Source: SAR86 cluster bacterium
GTDB taxonomy: Bacteria; Pseudomonadota; Gammaproteobacteria; Magnimaribacterales; D2472
Direction: 5' to 3'
NCBI GenBank assembly: GCA_023703615.1
Contig: CP097971.1
Location: forward strand, 790,315 to 854,314
DNA length: 64,000 nucleotides
Positions 50,590 through 60,533 of this stretch are shown here, one piece after another. Below the pieces are notes generated by a model. It had not been told where the DNA came from, made no database searches, and worked only from the letters and a program-made list of their open reading frames with translations. A program made the position numbers and the translations under genes. The first letter of the stretch is position 1. Each line of letters opens with the position of its first letter.

Positions 50590-53319
50590 CTATTCTGCAT
50601 TTATAACTTGAATTTCACCCAGCTCCAACCCCTCTATGCCTGCTTGAACTTTAGAAAGATCACCGACTATAATCCAAGTCCATTTATCAGGATTAATATA
50701 TTTGGTTGATGCACTAATAACATCATCAATAGAAACAGATGACCTTTTTTCAGCAAGATTATCTAGGTAATCTAATGGTCTATTATATTTAACTATATTA
50801 CTTACCCCGTTAAGCAAAGATCCAACTGTCTCATAATTACCAGGCATTCTTAGCGTTCTTGCCTTGATCGCTTTATCTAGCTCATCATTAGTAATTGGCA
50901 TAGTTGTGATGTAGCTATTATATTCTTTTAGAATCTCTTGAATTGATTCAATAGTTTTATCAGTTTGCACAGGAGCTCTAACTTGCATTGTTCTTTGACC
51001 TAACGAACCTCCAATGCTTGCTCTTGCTCCATAAGTCCAACTTTTATCCTCTCTCAAATTCATATTTAATCTTGAGGTAAAACTTCCAGCAATTGCATAA
51101 TTCATATAATCAATAATTATGTCATCAGGAGAGTTAGTTGGAGGCAATAATTGAACAGCAAGAATATAAGATTGAATAGCATCTGGCTTATCTATCAAAA
51201 AAACTCTTGATTTTCTTTGATCATTTACATTAAAAAAACTTAAATTAATTTTTTTCGAGGAATTTGCTTTCCAATTTTTAAATTTTTTATTTAGTATTCG
51301 TTTTGCCTCATCCATTGTGATATCACCAGCCAAGACAAATGTAGCATTTGTAGGATTAGTTATTTTTGTATGTATATCAACAATATCGTCTCTAGTTATG
51401 TTTGAAACAGTCTCTGCTTTTCCAGAACCTGATGGCTTTCCATAAGGATGATCTTTTCCATAAATCAGAGGGCCAACTTTTCTAGCAGCCATAGAAGCTG
51501 GAGTTGTCAATGATTCATCAATGTTTGAAATCCATAGCTTTTTTAATCTATCGATTTCTTCTTGTGGGAAAGTTGGATTTAGTAAACTCTCATAAAGCAA
51601 ATCTAAAGTTTTATCAAAATTGATTTTTAGTGAGCTTAATGAAGCATACGAATTATCCAAAGATGAACCGAAGCTTATACTTGATCCAAGCTCGGATTTA
51701 AGATCTTCATAACCAAAAACATTGTATTTTTTTGTGCCTTCATCAAGCATGCTCATAGTGAAGTTTACCAACCCAAGGTTATTTTCATTTTCTATTGCAT
51801 ATCCGCCATTAAACATTATTTCCATTTCAATAATTGGAAGATCATCTCTTGTTACGAGCACTATCTTGGCTCCATTATCTAAATAATCTTCCTTAATTTT
51901 TGGAAACATAAATTCTAATTTAGAATCCACTGATGGATATGGAACTCCTGCAGATCTATCTATTTCAGAGTTAATAATCGAGGTTTTTTGTTTTGGATTT
52001 ATTGTTAAAATATATCTTCCAGAAGAGAGCCATTTATTTGCAATATCTTTTACTTCCATTGATGTCATTTCTAAATATTCTTTAGTCTCATCAAGAAAAA
52101 AACCTGGGTCTCCATAGTATGTTTCATATGCAGCTAAAATGTCTGCCTTGCCTCCAAATCCACCAATTCTTTGTAATCCAAAAATAATGTCAGAATATGT
52201 TTGTGTTTTCTCATTCTCAAGCAATCTTTCTTCTGGTCCGGTTTTTAAATATTGTTTCAAAACTTTCATTGTTTCTGTTTCAACTTTTTGGGGCTCAATT
52301 CCCTTATTCACTTGAGCTGCAATAATAAATTGACCAGCAATTTCTCTACCTGAATAGTATGCATAAACACTTGATGCTATCTGTTGTTTGTATACTAACT
52401 CTTTATAAAGTGGACTATTTTTTCCACTTGCAAGAGTGCCTGCAGCTAATTCAAGAGCGGTTGCATCATAAGTACCAGATTGAGGTACATTCCAAATCAT
52501 ATATATTAATGATTGTGGAACATCATCTTCCATAACATCTCTTTTGTCTTCTGTTCTTTTTGCAATCCAAACTTTTGGTTTTGTTAGTGTTGGTCCACTT
52601 GGTATATCTCCAAAATATTTACTGACTTTTTCCTTAGCAGTTTCAAGATCAATATCGCCTGCCAAAATAAGAACTGCATTGTTTGGACCATAATATGTTT
52701 TGAACCATTCTTGAACATCTTCTAAGCTTGCTGCATTTAAATCTTCCATTGAACCAATAGTAGTCCAAGAATATGGGTGGCCTTTTGGATAAGTTGCTTC
52801 TGATAATCTTCCTCTAGCCTTACCATAAGGCCTATTTTCACCTTGTCTTTTTTCGTTTTGAACAACTCCTCTTTGTTCATCTAATTTATTTTGATCAATA
52901 ACTCCAAGAATGTGTCCCATTCTTTCAGATTCCATCCATAATGCTAAATCTAGAGCATTTGTTGGTACATTCTGAAAATAATTTGTCCTATCTGAATTTG
53001 TCGTACCATTTTGACTTGTCGCTCCAATTTTTTCAAAAGGCTCAAAATACTCACTATTATAATTTTCTGTACCATTAAACATTAAATGCTCAAACAAATG
53101 TGCGAAACCTGTTTTACCAGGTTTTTCATTTTTAGAGCCAACGTGATACCAAACATTGACAGCTACCATTGGTACTTTTTTATCTTCATGAACAATAACA
53201 GTTAAGCCATTTTCAAGAACAAATTTTTCATATTTAAGCTCAGGAAGATCATCAACTGAGATAGCAAAACCTAATGAGGAAAATAATAATAATTGCAACA
53301 AGCTAAGTTTAAATTTCAT
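50590..53319 (-). CDS. Exported two-domain M16 zinc peptidase
   Basis: This 909-residue peptidase starts at the Met at 53319, which follows a GGAGT ribosome site 4 bases upstream and gives a signal peptide (MKFKLSLLQLLLFSSLGFA); an open Met at 53370 gives an unlikely extension. The zinc motif is HLFEH (74-78) with VQNEKRQGENRP as the downstream acidic segment. The second half repeats the fold without the zinc motif. It is predicted to degrade peptides in the periplasm. It is followed by an unknown gene and an SDR. Confidence 0.9.
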   Translation of the reverse strand: MKFKLSLLQLLLFSSLGFAISVDDLPELKYEKFVLENGLTVIVHEDKKVPMVAVNVWYHVGSKNEKPGKTGFAHLFEHLMFNGTENYNSEYFEPFEKIGATSQNGTTNSDRTNYFQNVPTNALDLALWMESERMGHILGVIDQNKLDEQRGVVQNEKRQGENRPYGKARGRLSEATYPKGHPYSWTTIGSMEDLNAASLEDVQEWFKTYYGPNNAVLILAGDIDLETAKEKVSKYFGDIPSGPTLTKPKVWIAKRTEDKRDVMEDDVPQSLIYMIWNVPQSGTYDATALELAAGTLASGKNSPLYKELVYKQQIASSVYAYYSGREIAGQFIIAAQVNKGIEPQKVETETMKVLKQYLKTGPEERLLENEKTQTYSDIIFGLQRIGGFGGKADILAAYETYYGDPGFFLDETKEYLEMTSMEVKDIANKWLSSGRYILTINPKQKTSIINSEIDRSAGVPYPSVDSKLEFMFPKIKEDYLDNGAKIVLVTRDDLPIIEMEIMFNGGYAIENENNLGLVNFTMSMLDEGTKKYNVFGYEDLKSELGSSISFGSSLDNSYASLSSLKINFDKTLDLLYESLLNPTFPQEEIDRLKKLWISNIDESLTTPASMAARKVGPLIYGKDHPYGKPSGSGKAETVSNITRDDIVDIHTKITNPTNATFVLAGDITMDEAKRILNKKFKNWKANSSKKINLSFFNVNDQRKSRVFLIDKPDAIQSYILAVQLLPPTNSPDDIIIDYMNYAIAGSFTSRLNMNLREDKSWTYGARASIGGSLGQRTMQVRAPVQTDKTIESIQEILKEYNSYITTMPITNDELDKAIKARTLRMPGNYETVGSLLNGVSNIVKYNRPLDYLDNLAEKRSSVSIDDVISASTKYINPDKWTWIIVGDLSKVQAGIEGLELGEIQVINAE

Positions 53320-53419
53320 ATGGACTCCAAAAATGTATAGAAATTGTATATATGAAATATTTTTAATCAAGCTTGAAGAGCATGATTTTTAAGAAATTTA
53401 GTTTGTTTTTTTAAAAAAA

Positions 53420-53442
53420 TTGGGAGGTATTAAACCTCCCAA
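53420..53442 (-). terminator. Intrinsic terminator after the duplicated-domain lipoprotein
   Basis: A 9-bp stem (TTGGGAGGT/ACCTCCCAA) with a 5-nt loop is followed on the minus strand by a T run (seven T at 53413-53419). It lies 11 bases past the lipoprotein stop. Confidence 0.93.
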
Positions 53443-53453
53443 TGAAAATAGTA

Positions 53454-54254
53454 TTATTCCTCAGTATTATTTAAAAGCATATAACTATCATAGTAATCAA
53501 AAGTATTACAAGTAACAGTTTCATTAAATTTAGCTAACATTTCTTGGCCATTTTCTTCCCAATCAGCTTGACCTGCTGCCATGGTTTCAAAATTTTTATG
53601 CCAATTTCCCCATAATACATCTGCATCTTCATATTCGAAAGTTGGGTAATATACTCCAAAGAAATATGGATCTTGGTTATCTAGATTGTCTAAATAATTA
53701 TTATACTCAACGACATTAGCTCGAAGATCTGCTGGTTTTTTGCCTTCATTAAATGAACACTCCATAAATTCGGATGCGAAATATCCTGTTTCAGGATCTT
53801 CTACTTCACCAAAAGAGTTAGCGACTCTTGGTAAATAAAACGTCCAAGCAAATCTGCCTTCTCCATCACAATTAACAACCGCTGAATATTTTTCATTCCA
53901 GGCTTGTGCATCAGGATTAGATGACCATTCTTCCCAAGCAGCATCTGCCTCTTCTTTTGAGTTCCACATAAGTTCCCACCAACCGTTGTCATACTTATTA
54001 CTGTCACCTTTTGGAGCATATATACCTGCCCATAAAAGATTTTCAGATTTATCAAGATCATCCCATGCACTTAACATTTCAGCTACGAGCTCTTGAGAAA
54101 ATTGAGGGCCTGGAGAACATGCTACAAATTCGTTGTAAAAAGGCCCTTGGTATATTGGTCCTTGATCTGTCATAGCAGTTGATTCATTTTCCATCGAGCA
54201 ACTGACTATAAAGATAACAGAAAGCACAACAATAGAGTTTAAATTAAATTTCAT
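53454..54254 (-). CDS. Lipoprotein with two repeats of one domain
   Basis: This 266-residue protein has a lipoprotein signal (VVLSVIFIVSCS, Cys at 19). The mature part is a tandem duplication: residues ~40-140 (NEFVACSPG ... LWAGIYAP ... NWC-like WWELMWNSKEEADAAWEEW ... VVNC) and ~158-255 (SEFMECSFN ... FFGVYYP ... VLWGNWHKNFETMAAGQADW ... VTC). Both halves have the x-E-F-x-x-C-S start, an A-rich W helix and a final V-x-C, so four cysteines may make two disulfides. The ferredoxin-like folds of the NIPSNAP/ABM type are a possible relative. Function unknown. Confidence 0.75.
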   Translation of the reverse strand: MKFNLNSIVVLSVIFIVSCSMENESTAMTDQGPIYQGPFYNEFVACSPGPQFSQELVAEMLSAWDDLDKSENLLWAGIYAPKGDSNKYDNGWWELMWNSKEEADAAWEEWSSNPDAQAWNEKYSAVVNCDGEGRFAWTFYLPRVANSFGEVEDPETGYFASEFMECSFNEGKKPADLRANVVEYNNYLDNLDNQDPYFFGVYYPTFEYEDADVLWGNWHKNFETMAAGQADWEENGQEMLAKFNETVTCNTFDYYDSYMLLNNTEE

Positions 54255-54353
54255 ATCTTCTCTCCTATTAATTAAAGAATACGAATTATTATATTGCTCT
54301 TTTTTAATACAAATTGCATCTTATTTTTTGTATAACTTCTGTATATATAAATA

Positions 54354-55208
54354 TTATGCAGATTTGGCCCATTTTGCAGCAGTTTTGATACCGCCAAGAG
54401 GAAAGAAATGAACTTTTTCAATTATAAAGCTTGGATTTTCTTTTTTGTAATTGGCAAGATCAGAAATTATATTATTTGGTTCGTAAGGTAATAGTAATTT
54501 TGTAATATCTTTTGCTCTTTTTTTTATAACATTTATTGATGCTCCTACACCGCACTCGATTGAATATCTCAAAAGAGTTTGAAGTTTTGCCGGTCCAGCA
54601 ATACCTATGTGCACAGGAATATTAACACCAAGATCACTTATTTGATTTGCCCAACTTATAACTGTGGATGCTTCAAAACAAAACTGAGTAACAATTGCCA
54701 TATTGGCATCAGTTTTTTTATTAAAATCATTTTTCCAAAGTAAAGCCTGGTTTGTATTGCTATTGGATCCATCAGGATCAATATCTTTGCTACCCTCAGG
54801 ATGCCCTGCAACATGAAGAGTTTTAAAATCTGCTTTATTAAATAGATCAGATTCCAAAAGATCAATTGAAGAATCAAAATCGCCGTAAGGTTTATTTGCA
54901 CCGCCAGCTAAAAGAAGTGCTTGATTAACTCCAGCCTCATTTTTATATCTGGATATCCAATCATGAAGTATTGGTTTATTTTTAATAATTCTAGCTGGAA
55001 AATGTGGCATTGATTCAAAGCCATGGTCTTTCAATTTTTTTGCAGTATTAACCATTTCATCTATTGATGTGCCTTCAATATGTGCAATATAAACAAGCGT
55101 GTTCTTAGGTAAGACATCTGAAAAATTATCAATTTTTGCAGCTGCATTTGGTGTTACCTCAATGGAATAACCAGCTAAGAAATTTTGTATATTTTTATTT
55201 ACTTCCAT
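54354..55208 (-). CDS. Methylenetetrahydrofolate reductase-like protein
   Basis: This 284-residue TIM-barrel protein resembles MetF but is atypical: YSIEVTPNAAAKIDNF opens the barrel, FESMPHFPARII is the substrate side, LLLAGGAN is the FAD side, and VTQFCFEASTVISWAN and GIAGPAKLQTLLRYSIECGV are typical. It would make 5-methyl-THF for methionine synthesis or run in reverse in C1 oxidation. It stands alone beside tRNA-Ser. I leave the symbol empty because related MTHFR-like proteins act in methyl-group demethylation pathways. Confidence 0.8.
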   Translation of the reverse strand: MEVNKNIQNFLAGYSIEVTPNAAAKIDNFSDVLPKNTLVYIAHIEGTSIDEMVNTAKKLKDHGFESMPHFPARIIKNKPILHDWISRYKNEAGVNQALLLAGGANKPYGDFDSSIDLLESDLFNKADFKTLHVAGHPEGSKDIDPDGSNSNTNQALLWKNDFNKKTDANMAIVTQFCFEASTVISWANQISDLGVNIPVHIGIAGPAKLQTLLRYSIECGVGASINVIKKRAKDITKLLLPYEPNNIISDLANYKKENPSFIIEKVHFFPLGGIKTAAKWAKSA

Positions 55209-55243
55209 ATATATAATTCCTAAATATTATTAAAACATAAAAA

Positions 55244-55333
55244 TGGCGGAGAGTGAGGGATTCGAACCCTCGAACCAGTAAACCAGTTACCTCCTTAGCA
55301 GGGAGGCGCTTTCGACCACTCAGCCAACTCTCC
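55244..55333 (-). tRNA. tRNA-Ser (anticodon GCT)
   Basis: This is a 90-nt class II tRNA on the minus strand. Acceptor arms GGAGAGT/ACTCTCC, discriminator G and encoded CCA at 55244-55246. The anticodon stem CCTCC/GGAGG encloses CTGCTAA (anticodon GCT), there is a long variable arm (AACTGGTTTACTGGTT), and the T loop is TTCGAAT. A TATAAT on the minus strand at 55354-55359 is a likely -10. Confidence 0.95.
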
Positions 55334-55387
55334 TATTTAATTAAAAGAAATGGATTATAACTGTTTGCAAATATAAAGATAAGTGAT

Positions 55388-56722
55388 TTATCTATCGAAT
55401 TCTATTTGCATTCCATAAGGTATATCAGGGTTTATTTTTCCATTTTCAAAAGCAATATTTCCATTAACAATGGTCATATATATTGATGAAGGAAAAGTTT
55501 TTCCTAGAAATGGAGACCAACCGCATTTATATAAGATGTTTTCTTCTGTAACTTTATAAGACTTATCAATATCAATTATTGCTAGATCTGCATAATAACC
55601 TTCTCTTATATATCCCCTATCTTTTATTTGAAATCTTTTTGCTACATTGTGACTCGACTTTTCAACAATTGTTTCTAATGAAAGGATATCTTTATGATAA
55701 AAATCCATTAGTATTTGCAACCCATGTTGAACAAGTGGAAGTCCAGCCGGTGCATCTGGATAGCTTCTCATCTTTTCATCCCAAGTATGAGGCGCGTGAT
55801 CAGTTGCAATAATATCAATTTTATCTGCTTTTAATGACTTGATTAATGCAAGTCTGTCTTGTTCTGTTTTTATGGAGGGATTACACTTTATTTGATTACC
55901 AAGTTTTGCATAGTAAGTATCATTTAAAAGCATATGATGAACACAGACTTCCGCAGTTATTTTTTTACCGTCTATTGCACCAGAAGTAAATAACTCCATT
56001 TCTTTTTCAGTAGTTAAATGGAAAACATGAAGGTCTGCATCATATTTTTTAGCAAGATCAACTGCTAGAGAACTTGATAAATAACAGCTTTCAACATCTC
56101 TGATTAAATGATGATGTTCTGCTGATAAATCATCACCATACTTTTCAAAAAATGAAATTTCTCGATCCTTAACTCTTTTGGGATCTTCGCAATGGGTAAC
56201 TACAATAAGAGGTGAATAGTTAAAAATGTCGTTTAAAGCATCAATACTATCTACTAGCATATCACCAGTTGATGCGCCCATAAAAACTTTTAATGCTGCT
56301 GCCTGATTAATGTCGACATTTTTAATTTCTTCAATGTTAGTGTTGCTACCACCTAGATGAAAAGAATAATTAGATAGCGATCTCTCTGAAGCAATTGCAA
56401 ATTTTTTCGTTAGGTTTTCATTTGTTGTAGTAGTCGGATTAACATTTGGCATTTCAAAATAACTTGTTACACCGCCTGCAAGTCCAGCCTTTGATTCAGT
56501 AGCAATGTCTCCCTTGTGGGTTAGTCCGGGCTCTCTGAAATGAACCTGATCATCTATTAAACCAGGTATTACATGTCTTCCATTAAGATCAATTGTTTTT
56601 TTTGCTTCAGAATCAATACTTGTGTTAATCAATTCGATTCTGTTATTTTTTATTGCGATATCAGATTCAAACGATTTGTTTTCATTAACAATTTTGCAAT
56701 TTTTTAAAATGATGTCGTACAT
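55388..56722 (-). CDS. pyrC: Dihydroorotase, class I
   Basis: This enzyme closes carbamoyl aspartate to dihydroorotate in pyrimidine synthesis. The 444 residues carry the metal motif QVHFREPGLTHKGD, the carboxylated Lys in AALKVFMGAST, VVTHCEDPKRV, HVFHLTTEKEM and TDHAPHTWDEK. This is the longer class I type, not the E. coli PyrC form. It abuts lysC with no gap and is the last gene of the run nudL-gamma carbonic anhydrase-alaS-lysC-pyrC. Confidence 0.9.
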   Translation of the reverse strand: MYDIILKNCKIVNENKSFESDIAIKNNRIELINTSIDSEAKKTIDLNGRHVIPGLIDDQVHFREPGLTHKGDIATESKAGLAGGVTSYFEMPNVNPTTTTNENLTKKFAIASERSLSNYSFHLGGSNTNIEEIKNVDINQAAALKVFMGASTGDMLVDSIDALNDIFNYSPLIVVTHCEDPKRVKDREISFFEKYGDDLSAEHHHLIRDVESCYLSSSLAVDLAKKYDADLHVFHLTTEKEMELFTSGAIDGKKITAEVCVHHMLLNDTYYAKLGNQIKCNPSIKTEQDRLALIKSLKADKIDIIATDHAPHTWDEKMRSYPDAPAGLPLVQHGLQILMDFYHKDILSLETIVEKSSHNVAKRFQIKDRGYIREGYYADLAIIDIDKSYKVTEENILYKCGWSPFLGKTFPSSIYMTIVNGNIAFENGKINPDIPYGMQIEFDR

Positions 56723-57937
56723 TTATTTTTCTAGCTCGAATTCCTCATGTAAAACCTTAACAGCTTTTTCGGTCAAAGATTTATCAATAACCATAGTTAG
56801 CTTAATTTCAGATGTACATATTATCTGAATATTAACATCATTTTCTGAAAGAGCTTTGAATGCCCTGCTAGCTACTCCAGCTTGAGATCTCATCCCAACA
56901 CCAACCAAAGAAACTTTTGCAATGTCTGAATTTACAATCAATTCTTTGAACTCCACTTTATATCTAATTGATTCGATAATTTTATTTACTGTTTCTTTTT
57001 CCTCTGAAGAGACTGTGAAGGTAAAGTCTGTTTTTCCATCAACACTTACATTTTGAACGATAACATCAACCTCAATTTCTGCATCACTAATTGGACCCAA
57101 AATTTTATATGCTGTACCTGGTGTATCACCAATGCCATGAAGAGTATATTTTATTTGATCTTTTTGAAAAGCAATTCCTGAGACTAGTGCATTTTCCATA
57201 CCATCTTCCTTTAAAGTTATTAAGGTACCACTGCTATTACTAAAACTTGATAAAACTTTAACGGGTACTTTAAATTTGTTTGCAAATTCAACAGCTCTAG
57301 TTTGCATTACTCTAGCGCCTTGCCCCGCCAATTCAAGCATTTCTTCCATTGTAATGGAATCTAACTTTTTTGCATTACTTACAATTTTAGGATCTGTAGT
57401 ATAAATTCCATCTACATCAGTGTATATATCACACCTGCAAGCACCGACTTGAGAGGCAATTGCTACTGCAGTTGTATCCGAGCCACCTCTTCCAAGAGTA
57501 GTAATATCACCAGATTCTGTAATTCCTTGAAAACCAGTGATTATCGGAATAGTATTATTATCTAATACTTCTAATATTTTTTTTGCATCTACATCTAAAA
57601 TTTTTGCCTTAGAATAAGTATTGGTGGTTTTAATTGAAATTTGAGAAGCTGAATATGATCGCGCCTTAACTCCTTTTGAATGAAGTGCCATGCTTAATAA
57701 TGCAGAACTAACTGTTTCGCCAGTAGCAACCAATGCATCAAATTCTCTTTTATCGGGATTATTTCCAAAGTGATTTGCTAAATTAACTAACTTGTTTGTT
57801 TCACCGCCCATTGCAGACACAACAACAATGATTTTATTAGATTTTGAGGAATTCTTAATAATGTCGGCTACAGCATTTATGCGTTCGACTGTCCCGACAG
57901 ATGTGCCTCCAAATTTTTGAACAATAATTTCCGACAT
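56723..57937 (-). CDS. lysC: Aspartate kinase
   Basis: This is the first enzyme of the aspartate pathway to Lys, Met and Thr. It has 404 residues: VQKFGGTSVG (start signature), ITGFQGI, TTLGRGGSDTTAVAIA, and two C-terminal ACT domains (INIQIICTSEIKLTMVID) that usually bind Lys and Thr. It is the monofunctional form of size typical for Pseudomonas-like genomes. It lies 17 bp after alaS and abuts pyrC. Confidence 0.93.
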   Translation of the reverse strand: MSEIIVQKFGGTSVGTVERINAVADIIKNSSKSNKIIVVVSAMGGETNKLVNLANHFGNNPDKREFDALVATGETVSSALLSMALHSKGVKARSYSASQISIKTTNTYSKAKILDVDAKKILEVLDNNTIPIITGFQGITESGDITTLGRGGSDTTAVAIASQVGACRCDIYTDVDGIYTTDPKIVSNAKKLDSITMEEMLELAGQGARVMQTRAVEFANKFKVPVKVLSSFSNSSGTLITLKEDGMENALVSGIAFQKDQIKYTLHGIGDTPGTAYKILGPISDAEIEVDVIVQNVSVDGKTDFTFTVSSEEKETVNKIIESIRYKVEFKELIVNSDIAKVSLVGVGMRSQAGVASRAFKALSENDVNIQIICTSEIKLTMVIDKSLTEKAVKVLHEEFELEK

Positions 57938-57954
57938 AAATGTACTAATTTGAT

Positions 57955-60531
57955 TTATTTTGCGAGAGATTTTACTGAATTTGGAATAGAAGTCACGAAA
58001 TCTTGAATATTTTCTGTCTCGCCCGCCCCTTGAGCAAAATCAGCCCTGCCGCCTCCTTTACCATTAATTTGACCTGAAAGATTTGAAACAACATCTTTAG
58101 CAGATAAAGAATCAGTTAAATTTTTAGTAACTCCACATACAAAGGCAACCTTATCATTTGTTAATGATAGTAAAATTATGCATACCTTTTCATTAGTATT
58201 TTTTTGTTGATCTACCAATCCTCTTAAATCTTTTGTATTTTCAATTTGGACTTGCTCAATAATTAATTTCCAGTCCTCGATTTTGTGAGTTTCAGAAAAA
58301 ACAACTAACTTTTCAGATTTTTTTGAGTTATTATTTTTTTTTAATTGTTTATTCTCTTCTATAAGATTTTCAATTTTTTCTTGCAAGTCCTCTGCAGAAA
58401 CATTCAAGCTACTTTGAAGAGATGAATTAATATCTCTAATCTTCTTAAAGTGTTGCAATGAGTTTTTACCTGCAACTGCTTCTATCCTTCTAATCCCTGA
58501 AGCAACACTTGATTGATTGGTAATTATGAAAAACCCTATATCGCCAGTTCTTTCAACATGTGTTCCTCCACAAAGTTCAACAGAATATGAATTTTCACCC
58601 ATAGAAAGAACTCTTACATCGTCGTCATATTTTTCACCAAACAAAGCCATTGCTCCTGATTTAAGAGCATCATCAAGTTTCATTGTTTCAGTTTTGACTT
58701 CTAAATTATTTAAAGCCTCTTTGTTCACGATTCCCTCTATATTTACAATTTCGTCTTGTGTAAGCGGTTTATCATGAGAAAAATCGAATCTGAGTTTATT
58801 CTCGTCAACTAACGAACCCTTTTGCTGAACATGATCACCTAAAACTTTTCTTAGTGCAGCGTGAACTAAATGTGTCGAGGAATGATGAATTGCTGTAGCT
58901 TTTCTTTTTTCTTTTTCTACACTCATTTTTATTACATCGCCGGTATTAATCTTACCTTTTTTTATAATTGCTTTATGAAGAAAAACTTTGCCTTGCTTCT
59001 TACAATCTAAAATATTACCAGCAGCTGACTCAGATGCAAATTTTCCTTTGTCTCCAACTTGACCACCTGCCTCAGCATAAAAGGGTGTTTGGTCAAAGGC
59101 AATAAAAACCTCGTCGCTTATGTTTGCAGTTCTTGTTCTTTTTTGATCTTTCCATATTTCTAATACTTCAGATTGCGACTCTAACTTTTCATATCCTAAG
59201 AAATTAGTTTCTTCAACACCTGATGCTTCTGGAAGTGAGGATACAAAGGTACTTGATGCTTTTGAAGTTGTTTTTTGAATATCCATACATTCGTTGAAAC
59301 GAGTTTCATCGACAGTCATATTTTTTTCTCTTGCAATGTCTGCTGTCAAATCATATGGAAATCCAAATGTATCATGAAGTTTAAAAGCAATATCGCCTGA
59401 GATTATATTATTAGTCATTTTAGAAATACTATCTTCAAGCATTTCAATACCATTTTCTAAAGTCTCAAAAAATCTAATTTCTTCTTTTTGAATAACTTTT
59501 GTAATTTCTTTTTGCTTGTTTTTTAATTCTGGAAATGCTGAGCTCATTAGATTAACAAGATCAGAAACAAGCAAATGCATGAAAGCTTTCGTTGCTCCAA
59601 TTTTATAGCCATGTCTTATGCCTCGTCTTATTATTCTTCGTAAAATATATCCTCGTCCTTCTTTTTCAGGGATTACTCCATCTAAAATTAAAAATACAGA
59701 TGATCGAATGTGATCAGCTATGACTTTGTGAGATTCACTATCTTTATGACCAAGAATTTTTTCTGAACATAAAATTAAATCTTTAAATATATCCGTTTCA
59801 TAATTTGAATTTACGCCTTGCATTACAGCTGCTATCCTTTCAAGGCCCATTCCCGTATCAACAGACGGTTTTGGTAATGGAGTCATGTTGCCTTTTGAAT
59901 CCCTGTTGTATTGCATAAAGACAAGATTCCATATCTCAACAAATCTATCACCTTCATCACCTTCGCTACCTGGGGGAGTTCCTTCAATATGGTCGCCATG
60001 ATCATAATATATTTCTGAGCATGGTCCGCATGGACCAGTTTCACCCATAGACCAAAAATTGTCCTCCTCACCTAAACGAATAATCCTTGATTTATCAACA
60101 CCAATCTTATTAAGCCAAATTAGTTCAGCTTCATCATCATCTTTAAAAACCGAAATCCATAGTTTATCTGTTTCAATTTTTAATATTTTGGTAAGAAACT
60201 CCCAAGCAAATAAGATAGCTTCTTCTTTAAAATAATCGCCAAAACTAAAATTACCTAGCATTTCAAAAAAAGTATGGTGACGAAGGGTATAACCCACATT
60301 TTCTAGATCGTTATGTTTACCTCCAGCCCTTATACATCTTTGTGAACTTGTTGCTCTTACATAATTTTTTGTTTCAGTTCCAAGAAAAACATCTTTAAAC
60401 TGAACCATTCCAGCATTTGTAAAAAGAAGAGTTTCATCATTGGCTGGAATAAGAGGACTTGATTCAATTATCGTGTGATTCCTTGAATTAAAATAATCTA
60501 AGAAAGCTTTTCTTATCTCATTAGTTTTCAT
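57955..60531 (-). CDS. alaS: Alanyl-tRNA synthetase
   Basis: This 858-residue class II synthetase has RKAFLDYFNSRNHTII and SSPLIPANDETLLFTNAGMV at the N-terminus, ETGPCGPCSEIYYDHG, an editing domain with HSSTHLVHAALRKVLG and CGGTHVERTGDIGFF (zinc motif), and a C-Ala domain with GKGGGRADFAQGAG. Slightly shorter than E. coli (876). The gene is followed by lysC and preceded by a gamma carbonic anhydrase gene with a 2-bp gap. Confidence 0.95.
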   Translation of the reverse strand: MKTNEIRKAFLDYFNSRNHTIIESSPLIPANDETLLFTNAGMVQFKDVFLGTETKNYVRATSSQRCIRAGGKHNDLENVGYTLRHHTFFEMLGNFSFGDYFKEEAILFAWEFLTKILKIETDKLWISVFKDDDEAELIWLNKIGVDKSRIIRLGEEDNFWSMGETGPCGPCSEIYYDHGDHIEGTPPGSEGDEGDRFVEIWNLVFMQYNRDSKGNMTPLPKPSVDTGMGLERIAAVMQGVNSNYETDIFKDLILCSEKILGHKDSESHKVIADHIRSSVFLILDGVIPEKEGRGYILRRIIRRGIRHGYKIGATKAFMHLLVSDLVNLMSSAFPELKNKQKEITKVIQKEEIRFFETLENGIEMLEDSISKMTNNIISGDIAFKLHDTFGFPYDLTADIAREKNMTVDETRFNECMDIQKTTSKASSTFVSSLPEASGVEETNFLGYEKLESQSEVLEIWKDQKRTRTANISDEVFIAFDQTPFYAEAGGQVGDKGKFASESAAGNILDCKKQGKVFLHKAIIKKGKINTGDVIKMSVEKEKRKATAIHHSSTHLVHAALRKVLGDHVQQKGSLVDENKLRFDFSHDKPLTQDEIVNIEGIVNKEALNNLEVKTETMKLDDALKSGAMALFGEKYDDDVRVLSMGENSYSVELCGGTHVERTGDIGFFIITNQSSVASGIRRIEAVAGKNSLQHFKKIRDINSSLQSSLNVSAEDLQEKIENLIEENKQLKKNNNSKKSEKLVVFSETHKIEDWKLIIEQVQIENTKDLRGLVDQQKNTNEKVCIILLSLTNDKVAFVCGVTKNLTDSLSAKDVVSNLSGQINGKGGGRADFAQGAGETENIQDFVTSIPNSVKSLAK

Positions 60532-60533
60532 AT

